Shown: positions 58,274-64,000 of the stretch, in pieces | Numbering within the stretch: the stretch's first letter is position 1 | Layout: every line of letters begins with the position of its first letter | Source: an uncultured Bacteroidales bacterium | GTDB taxonomy: Bacteria; Bacteroidota; Bacteroidia; Bacteroidales; Paludibacteraceae | Reading direction: 5' to 3' | Length of the DNA stretch: 64,000 nt | NCBI GenBank assembly: GCA_946414805.1 | Contig: CAMKPZ010000002.1 | Coordinates: 62,001-126,000, forward strand | Made by a program: the position numbers and the translations under genes | The notes under the pieces: model-generated | Databases searched by the model: none | Told to the model about the DNA's origin: nothing | The model's input: only the letters and a program-made list of their open reading frames with translations

Positions 58274-61200
58274 TCAAATGCCTGTGGCATTTAATCTGCC
58301 GTGGCATTGTTTGTATTTCTTTCCGCTTCCGCAGGGACACGGATCGTTCGGACGCGGTTTCTTGTCCGCATGGATCGGCTCCGGGCGTTGCTGGTCGCGC
58401 GTGTCTCTTCCGGCTGCGGCGGCGGCTCCGGAGGCCTGGGCTGCCTGCTGTACCGCATCTTTCTGTGTGCGGTAGCGGCTGTAATCCATCCTTCTCTGCT
58501 GCTGTGCCTGCTGTACGCGGTCCGGCTCCTGCTGGTGGATCTGGCCGCGCAGCAGAATAGCGATGGCGCGGCGGTTTAGTGCAGTCAGCATCTCTTGGAA
58601 GATATGGAACGACTCGATCTTGTAGATCAACAGCGGATCTTTCTGCTCGTAGGAAGCGTTCTGAACCGATTGTTTCAGGTCGTCCAACTGGCGCAGGTGC
58701 TCTTTCCATTCGTCGTCGATCACATACAGAAGCATACGTTTCTCAAACTCTTTCACCACCTCTTTGCAGTGGCTCTCTGCCGCTGCTTTCAGGTTCACGG
58801 AGATGTTATAAACGCGCTTGCCGTCGGTGATCGGAATCAGGATGTTCTCGTACATCTGGCCTTTCTCTTCATACACGCGTTGCAGCACCGGATCCGCCAC
58901 TTGCGTCAGTTTCTCCATTCTCCGTTTGAAACTCTCCAACGCTGCTTCTGCCAGACGGTTGCTCATCTCATTGCGTTTGCCGCGCAGGAACTCGTCTTCT
59001 CCGAAGGGCACTTCGATCGCAAAAGCCTGCATGGCGTCCATCTTCAATCCTTCGTAGTCGTTTGCCTGTCGTGCTTCGTTGAAGACCGTCTCTGCCGTCT
59101 CGTAGATCATGTTGGTGATGTCCACGCCGATGCGTTCGCCCATCAGCGCGTGTCTGCGCTTGGCGTAGATCAGGTTACGCTGCTGGTTCATCACGTCGTC
59201 GTATTCGATCAGACGCTTGCGGATACCGAAGTTGTTTTCTTCCACTTTCTTCTGCGCGCGCTCGATCGAGTTGGAGATCATTTTGTGCTCGATCATCTCG
59301 CCTTCCTGGAAGCCCATGCGGTCCATTACGGATGCGATACGTTCGCTGCCGAACATACGCATCAGGTCGTCCTCCAGACTCACGTAGAAGACCGAACTGC
59401 CCGGATCGCCCTGACGGCCGGCACGGCCGCGTAACTGTCTGTCCACACGGCGGCTCTCGTGGCGCTCGGTTCCGATGATTGCCAGACCGCCGGCGGCTTT
59501 CACTTCGGGGGGCAGCTTGATATCTGTTCCACGGCCGGCCATGTTCGTTGCTATCGTCACTACGCCCGGACGGCCTGCTTCGGCTACCACCTGCGCCTCT
59601 TGCTGGTGCAGCTTGGCGTTCAGCACGTTATGCTTGATCTTGCGGATGTTAAGCATCTTGCTCAGCAGCTCGGATATCTCCACGCTCGTTGTGCCCACAA
59701 GTACAGGTCTGCCTTGGTTCACCATCGCTACGATCTCGTCGATCACGGCGTTGTATTTCTCGCGTTTGGTGCGGAAAATACGGTCGTTCATGTCGATACG
59801 CGCAATCGGTTTGTTCGTCGGGATCACCACTACATCCAGCTTGTAGATGTTCCAGAACTCGCCTGCCTCCGTCTCTGCCGTACCGGTCATACCGGCTAAC
59901 TTGTGATACATGCGGAAGTAGTTCTGCAGCGTGATAGTCGCAAAGGTCTGCGTAGCAGCCTCTACCTTTACGTTCTCTTTGGCCTCCACGGCTTGGTGCA
60001 GTCCGTCCGACCAACGGCGGCCTTCCATAACACGGCCTGTCTGTTCGTCTACGATCTTCACTTCGCCGTTGTCGATGATATAATCGATATCTTTCTCGAA
60101 CAGCGTGTAGGCCTTCAGCAACTGGTGTACCGTGTGTACGCGTTCGCTCTTGATGCTGTAGTTGGTCAGGATATCGTCTTTGGCCTGCTGGATCTCTTCC
60201 GCCGTCATGGGATTGCCTTGCGACTTTCGACTTTCGACTTTCGACTCCAAATCCGCCATGTCGCTTCCTACATCCGGCAGTACGAAGAAGTTCGGATCGT
60301 CCGTCGAACCCGTCAGCGCATCGATGCCCTTGTCTGTCAGCTCGATCGATTTGTTCTTCTCGTCGATCACGAAATAGAGCTCGTCGGTGGCGAGGTGCAT
60401 GTTTTTCTCGTTCTCTTGGAGGTAGAACTCTTCGGTCTTTTGCATCCGTACCTTGACACCCGGCTCCGAAAGGAACTTGATCAGCGCTTTTGATTTCGGC
60501 ATGCCTTTGAAGGAACGGAAGAGAGCCAGTTCGCCGGCTTCTTTCTCTTTCTCGTCCGTCGAACCCATTTTTGCTTTTGCTTCGGCTAACAGCTTGGTTG
60601 TCAGCGTTGTCTGCTGGCGTACAAGGGATGCTACACGCTCTTTGTATTCGTCGAACATCTGATCCTCGCCTTTCGGCACGGGACCGCTGATGATCAACGG
60701 AGTACGGGCGTCGTCGATCAGAACCGAGTCCACCTCGTCCACGATCGCGTAGTTATGGCCGCGCTGCACCAGATCCATCGGACTGATCGCCATGTTGTCG
60801 CGCAGGTAGTCAAAACCGAACTCGTTATTGGTTCCGAAGGTGATATCGCACGCGTAGGCACGGCGGCGCTCGTCGCTGTTCGGACGGTATTTGTCGATGC
60901 AGTCGACCGTCAGACCCAGGAACATATAGATCGGGCCGTTCCATTCCGAGTCACGTTTGGCGAGGTAGTCGTTCACCGTCACTACGTGTACCCCTTCATG
61001 CGTCAGGGCGTTCAGGTAAACCGGCAAAGTCGCTACCAGCGTCTTTCCTTCTCCCGTTGCCATCTCCGCGATCTTTCCCTGGTGCAGTACCACGCCGCCG
61101 AACAGCTGTACATCGTAATGGACCATGTCCCATTTGATCTCGTTGCCGCCTGCCATCCAGTGGTTTTTGTAAACCGCCTTGGCCAGATGCTCACCGCCTG

Positions 61201-61648
61201 TTATCTCCACAAAATCGAAACGGGGGTCTGCAGCTAGGGCTTTGTCCATCTCCGTTGCCGTCACTTCCACCGTCTCGTTCTCCGCGAAACGGCGGGCGGT
61301 CGATTTGACGATTGCATATGCCTCCGGTAGTATCTCCGTCAGCACCTCCTCGTAGCGGTCCTTGATCTCTTTCTCTAATCGGTCTACTTCGTTGTAGATC
61401 TTCTCGCGTTTCTCAATCTCTGTCCCTTCGATCGAGGCTTTCAGTTCCGCAATGCGCGATTTCTTGTCCGCCACGGCGTCCTGAAGCCTGTCCATAAGCG
61501 CCCACGAGTGCGCGCGCAGGTCATCGTTAGATAAGGTGTCTATCTGCGCGTAAGACGCCTTGATCTGCTCTACAATCGGCTGAATAGCACGCATGTCTTT
61601 CTGCGCCTTGTTGCCGAATAGTTTCGTAATAATCTCTAAAAAACTCAT
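58274..61648 (-). CDS. secA: Preprotein translocase ATPase SecA
   Basis: The motor of general protein export, 1124 residues. Visible parts: Walker A in [24 protein letters not shown]-like box in [20 protein letters not shown], preprotein cross-linking region, helicase motor 2 with [20 protein letters not shown] and [15 protein letters not shown], and the C-terminal zinc finger [19 protein letters not shown]. Residues about 467-476 ([10 protein letters not shown]) come from a heptamer array and fill a loop that varies in the family. The length is typical of Bacteroidales SecA. Divergent promoter at 61714-61744. Confidence 0.98.
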   Translation of the reverse strand: MSFLEIITKLFGNKAQKDMRAIQPIVEQIKASYAQIDTLSNDDLRAHSWALMDRLQDAVADKKSRIAELKASIEGTEIEKREKIYNEVDRLEKEIKDRYEEVLTEILPEAYAIVKSTARRFAENETVEVTATEMDKALAADPRFDFVEITGGEHLAKAVYKNHWMAGGNEIKWDMVHYDVQLFGGVVLHQGKIAEMATGEGKTLVATLPVYLNALTHEGVHVVTVNDYLAKRDSEWNGPIYMFLGLTVDCIDKYRPNSDERRRAYACDITFGTNNEFGFDYLRDNMAISPMDLVQRGHNYAIVDEVDSVLIDDARTPLIISGPVPKGEDQMFDEYKERVASLVRQQTTLTTKLLAEAKAKMGSTDEKEKEAGELALFRSFKGMPKSKALIKFLSEPGVKVRMQKTEEFYLQENEKNMHLATDELYFVIDEKNKSIELTDKGIDALTGSTDDPNFFVLPDVGSDMADLESKVESRKSQGNPMTAEEIQQAKDDILTNYSIKSERVHTVHQLLKAYTLFEKDIDYIIDNGEVKIVDEQTGRVMEGRRWSDGLHQAVEAKENVKVEAATQTFATITLQNYFRMYHKLAGMTGTAETEAGEFWNIYKLDVVVIPTNKPIARIDMNDRIFRTKREKYNAVIDEIVAMVNQGRPVLVGTTSVEISELLSKMLNIRKIKHNVLNAKLHQQEAQVVAEAGRPGVVTIATNMAGRGTDIKLPPEVKAAGGLAIIGTERHESRRVDRQLRGRAGRQGDPGSSVFYVSLEDDLMRMFGSERIASVMDRMGFQEGEMIEHKMISNSIERAQKKVEENNFGIRKRLIEYDDVMNQQRNLIYAKRRHALMGERIGVDITNMIYETAETVFNEARQANDYEGLKMDAMQAFAIEVPFGEDEFLRGKRNEMSNRLAEAALESFKRRMEKLTQVADPVLQRVYEEKGQMYENILIPITDGKRVYNISVNLKAAAESHCKEVVKEFEKRMLLYVIDDEWKEHLRQLDDLKQSVQNASYEQKDPLLIYKIESFHIFQEMLTALNRRAIAILLRGQIHQQEPDRVQQAQQQRRMDYSRYRTQKDAVQQAAQASGAAAAAGRDTRDQQRPEPIHADKKPRPNDPCPCGSGKKYKQCHGRLNATGI
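60221..60248. repeat. Heptamer array inside secA
   Basis: CGACTTT three times, then CGACTCC; in frame in a non-conserved loop. Confidence 0.92.
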
Positions 61649-61713
61649 ATCTTGTTTGATTCTATTTCCTATAACTTCGACGCTCTAATACGCCAAAAAT
61701 ACAAAATCGGGCG

Positions 61714-61744
61714 CAAAATTACAAAAAAAAAATCATATATGCAA
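61714..61744 (-). promoter_or_regulatory. Promoter of secA
   Basis: TTG (61742-61744), CATATATG, a T tract, and TAATTTTG (61714-61721); spacing 20 bp. Confidence 0.78.
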
Positions 61745-61770
61745 GAATTGTAAAAATAAAATGTATTTTA

Positions 61771-61802
61771 TTTGCATATGTCCGATTTTTGTAGTACCTT
61801 TG
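61771..61802 (+). promoter_or_regulatory. Promoter of the DUF59 gene
   Basis: TTTG (61771-61774), CATATGTC, GTAG, then TACCTTTG (61795-61802); spacing 20 bp, and the ATG is 17 nt further. Confidence 0.8.
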
Positions 61803-61819
61803 TCGCCGTTTTTGCGGAA

Positions 61820-62134
61820 ATGAACGAATTTTTAGAAAAAGAAGAAGCGATACTGAAGATGCTCAAGACCGTCTTCGACCCCGAGATACCGGTCAATATC
61901 TATGACCTGGGACTCATTTACGGGATCGAAATCAAGGACGACGGGCTGTGCGAGATAACGATGACCCTTACGGCGCCCTCGTGTCCCGCAGGCGATTTCC
62001 TTGTCGAGGATATCCGCCAGAAGGTCGGCAGTGTGGACGGAATCAAGGATGTCAATGTCAATGTCGTCTTTGAACCCGAGTGGAACAAAGATATGATGAG
62101 CGAAGAAGCCAAACTCGAATTAGGTTTCATGTAA
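61820..62134 (+). CDS. DUF59/MIP18-type iron-sulfur assembly protein (SufT-like)
   Basis: A 104-residue protein from MNEFLEKEEAILKMLKTVFD. The family core is clear: DPEIPVNIYDLGLIYGIEI, then ITMTLTAPSCPAGDFLVEDI with the conserved Cys, and VNVNVVFEPEWNKDMMSEEA. DUF59 proteins help mature or deliver Fe-S clusters. A longer frame from 61772 would begin inside the promoter and is rejected. Confidence 0.92.
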   Translation: MNEFLEKEEAILKMLKTVFDPEIPVNIYDLGLIYGIEIKDDGLCEITMTLTAPSCPAGDFLVEDIRQKVGSVDGIKDVNVNVVFEPEWNKDMMSEEAKLELGFM

Positions 62135-62139
62135 TTTAC

Positions 62140-62183
62140 GCCCGCTCCGAGCCAATGTCGTGCTAATGTCGTGTCAATCTCGC
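62140..62183. repeat. 11-bp tandem array downstream of the DUF59 gene
   Basis: GCCCGCTCCGA, GCCAATGTCGT, GCTAATGTCGT, GTCAATCTCGC. An AT-rich inverted repeat (TATATATTA...TAATATATA) follows at about 62200-62222 and may act as a terminator. Confidence 0.75.
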
Positions 62184-62250
62184 ATCCTACCCATACCTAT
62201 ATATATTATTTATAATATATATCCTGTGATTTTAATAAACTTCGGAAAAA

Positions 62251-63042
62251 ATGATCTATTTCTTAAGTGACGCACATCTTGGTAGCCTTGCCATCGAAAG
62301 AGGCTGGGTGCACCAGAAAAAACTCATCGACCTCCTCGAGGAAATGAGCAAGGATGCTGTGTCTATTTATATGCTCGGAGACATGTTCGATTTCTGGATG
62401 GAGTATTTCATCCGCGATAAGAAAAAACGGCAGTTCGAGCCTTTCTTCAAAGAGTTGCGCAAGCTGCGGAGAAAAGGTATTCACATCCATTTCTTCACCG
62501 GCAATCACGACCTCTGGACCTTCGGAGGACTGGAGAAACTGACCGGTGCCGAGATCCATTACGAACCCTGTACTATCATCCGCTACGGCAAAGCGATCTA
62601 CCTTGCGCACGGTGACGGACTCATGCCTTCCGATTGGGAGACCCGCTACCCCCAACCCGTAGTAAGGAAAATCAAGCGTTTCATGAGACTCCGCTCCGTT
62701 TTTCATTCGCCTTTCCTGCAGACGCTCTTCCGGTCTCTCCCGCCTTCATGGGGCAACTGGTTCGGCTATAACTGGGCGAAAAAAAGCCGCCTCAAGGAGA
62801 TAGAAAACCCTTGTCCGTACAAAGGAGAAAACAAGGAAGAACTGGTGCTTTTTGCCAAAGAGCAGGAGAAACAGCATAACCATCGGGACTATTATATCTT
62901 CGGACACCGGCATATCGAACTCGATCTGCAGATCGCTTCCGGCAGCAGGGTGGTGATCTTGGGGGATTGCTTCCAGCAATGGACCTATGCCAAACTGGAT
63001 AAAAAAGGCAACCTCACCATGCATAACTTTGATAATCAATAG
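62251..63042 (+). CDS. lpxH: UDP-2,3-diacylglucosamine diphosphatase
   Basis: Lipid A pathway enzyme giving lipid X; calcineurin-type metallophosphatase of 263 residues. Metal motifs in order: D and H in FLSDAHLGS, D in MLGDMFDFW, NHD in FFTGNHDLWTFGG, H in AHGDGL and GHRH in YYIFGHRHIELDL. The membrane-binding part in the middle (RKIKRFMRLRSVFHSPFLQT) is basic and hydrophobic. Plus strand, upstream of mazG. Confidence 0.93.
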   Translation: MIYFLSDAHLGSLAIERGWVHQKKLIDLLEEMSKDAVSIYMLGDMFDFWMEYFIRDKKKRQFEPFFKELRKLRRKGIHIHFFTGNHDLWTFGGLEKLTGAEIHYEPCTIIRYGKAIYLAHGDGLMPSDWETRYPQPVVRKIKRFMRLRSVFHSPFLQTLFRSLPPSWGNWFGYNWAKKSRLKEIENPCPYKGENKEELVLFAKEQEKQHNHRDYYIFGHRHIELDLQIASGSRVVILGDCFQQWTYAKLDKKGNLTMHNFDNQ

Positions 63043-63060
63043 AGTTTTTCCTGTCTGTGT

Positions 63061-63100
63061 CTTTGAATCTTCAAATCTTCAAATCTTCAAATCTTTGAAC
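63061..63100. repeat. 8-bp tandem array before mazG
   Basis: CTTTGAAT, CTTCAAAT, CTTCAAAT, CTTCAAAT, CTTTGAAC; five octamers ending 7 bp before the ATG. Confidence 0.92.
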
Positions 63101-63107
63101 CTCTCCT

Positions 63108-63962
63108 ATGCATACACGCGAAGAACAATTAGCGGCTTTCGGACGCTTGCTGGATATCATGGACGACCTGCGCGAGAAATGCCCGTGGGACCGGAAACAG
63201 ACTTTTGACAGCCTGCGCCAGAACACCATCGAAGAAACATACGAACTGGCGACTGCTATCTCACGCCAGGACATGAATGAGATCAGCAAGGAACTTGGAG
63301 ATGTGCTCCTCCATGTTGTCTTCTATGCGAAAATGGGTTCCGAGGAGAAATGGAATTTCTCCGGCACGCCCGAAAAAGACGAACCGCACGAGTCTTTCGA
63401 TATAGCGGATGTCTGCAACCGCCTCTGCGACAAACTCATCTTCCGTCATCCGCATGTCTATGGAGAAATGACCAATGACCAGTCATCAATCACCAATCCC
63501 GAAGAGGTCAGCCATCTCTGGGAACAGGTCAAACTCAAGGAAAAAGGAGGTAACAAAACCGTCTTGGGCGGTATTCCGGACAGTCTGCCAAGTCTGGTGA
63601 AAGCCTATCGCATTCAGGACAAGGTGGCGAATGTAGGCTTTGACTGGGAGAAACGCGAAGATGTATGGGCGAAGGTCAAAGAGGAAATTGCTGAGTTTGA
63701 GGCGGAAATGCGCAACTGCGAAAATGACCCAATATCAAATGACCAAATGGTAAATGAATTCGGGGATGTGATGTTTGCGCTCATCAATGCGGCACGCCTC
63801 TATAAGATCCGCCCGGACAATGCTCTGGAGCACACCAACCTCAAGTTCATGCGCCGTTTCAATTATATAGAAGAAAAAGCGCGCGAACAGGGTCGCGCGC
63901 TGCAGGATATGTCTCTTGAGGAGATGGACGCACTCTGGAACGAAGCCAAAGCACAAGAATAA
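63108..63962 (+). CDS. mazG: Nucleoside triphosphate pyrophosphohydrolase MazG
   Basis: House-cleaning enzyme that hydrolyses NTPs to NMP and pyrophosphate; 284 residues with two MazG domains. Domain 1: LREKCPWDRKQTFDSLRQNT, IEETYELATAI, ELGDVLLHVVF (EExxE and ExxD metal motifs). Domain 2: WAKVKEEIAEFEAEM and FGDVMFALINAARLYKIRPD. The linker at residues 121-132 (MTNDQSSITNPEE) is heptamer-encoded; a second run at 63725-63760 with period about 8 encodes NDPISNDQMVNE inside domain 2. Confidence 0.95.
   Translation: MHTREEQLAAFGRLLDIMDDLREKCPWDRKQTFDSLRQNTIEETYELATAISRQDMNEISKELGDVLLHVVFYAKMGSEEKWNFSGTPEKDEPHESFDIADVCNRLCDKLIFRHPHVYGEMTNDQSSITNPEEVSHLWEQVKLKEKGGNKTVLGGIPDSLPSLVKAYRIQDKVANVGFDWEKREDVWAKVKEEIAEFEAEMRNCENDPISNDQMVNEFGDVMFALINAARLYKIRPDNALEHTNLKFMRRFNYIEEKAREQGRALQDMSLEEMDALWNEAKAQE
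63468..63502. repeat. Heptamer array inside mazG
   Basis: ATGACCA, ATGACCA, GTCATCA, ATCACCA, ATCCCGA; in frame in the interdomain linker. Confidence 0.85.
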
Positions 63963-63996
63963 TCACCAATCACCAATGACCAATCGCCAATTCTCT
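63962..63996. repeat. Heptamer array after mazG
   Basis: ATCACCA, ATCACCA, ATGACCA, ATCGCCA, ATTCTCT. It starts at the mazG stop codon and may run past the window edge. Confidence 0.88.
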
Positions 63997-64000
63997 ATCA

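Noticed and set aside
58206..58709. N-terminal extension of the DUF3078 protein into secA
   Set aside because: The extension is the secA 3' end read in another frame, arginine- and proline-rich, and would bury the signal peptide that starts at 58205.

Overview
The window comes from a Bacteroidales chromosome, probably an uncultured Paludibacteraceae-like or Prevotella-like lineage. The support is protein families largely confined to that order (DUF4301, DUF5020, DUF3078, DUF6249-type proteins, a CarboxypepD_reg/TonB receptor, long choice-of-anchor/FN3 surface proteins), a type II-C Cas9, and about fifteen promoters of the Bacteroidetes form TTTG-N20-TAnnTTTG. No species can be named from the sequence alone.

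Layout. 1-5943: end of a type II-C CRISPR array, cas1 and a 1492-residue cas9, with no cas2 between cas1 and the array. 6044-6390: debris of a DUF4143-type ATPase. 6407-11857: a small hypothetical gene, ispG, tRNA-Lys, an ECF sigma factor operon and a DegQ-type protease. 11858-21031: an accessory stretch of secreted or unknown small proteins around leuS, with two gene-poor blocks (16277-17018 and 19215-19996) that hold repeats, promoters and a likely structured RNA. 21210-23212: a degenerate regulatory ATPase/STAS-like pair and a Bro-N protein. 23225-31362: housekeeping genes (tkt, serS, rpmA, rplU, a BadF-type kinase, DUF4301). 31544-43727: three large secreted FN3/choice-of-anchor proteins and a 43-residue peptide gene. 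44216-53536: NhaC, DUF5020, an OB-fold surface protein, a lipoprotein, a TonB receptor, an S1/P1 nuclease and MgtC, all on the minus strand. 53679-63962: nadK-lgt-fmt-HD, DUF3078, secA, a DUF59 protein, lpxH and mazG.

The most unusual signal is not a gene. The window is scattered with short tandem arrays whose period is fixed (7 bp most often, 11 bp in other intergenic places, 8 and 9 bp once each) while the unit sequence differs from array to array and drifts inside each array. Heptamer arrays fill all five consecutive gene junctions between 44216 and 53071, often supply the stop codon of the upstream gene (and once the start codon of the next), and also lie in frame inside ispG, degQ, leuS, fmt, secA, mazG and a TonB receptor gene. 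The 11-bp arrays at 11.9 kb and 16.7-17.0 kb alternate with a repeated motif, CGATTATTAAGATT, giving a composite unit of about 105-116 bp. I know of no described mechanism that explains a conserved period with a free sequence.

Other points of note: the CRISPR repeat resembles the -33 half of the host promoter; a branched RNA with its own promoter lies at 19480-19692 and shares a 42-bp leader element with 13266-13306; the 2025-residue surface protein has a three-stem leader RNA and a duplicated start region; and four secreted proteins share a short C-terminal tag.
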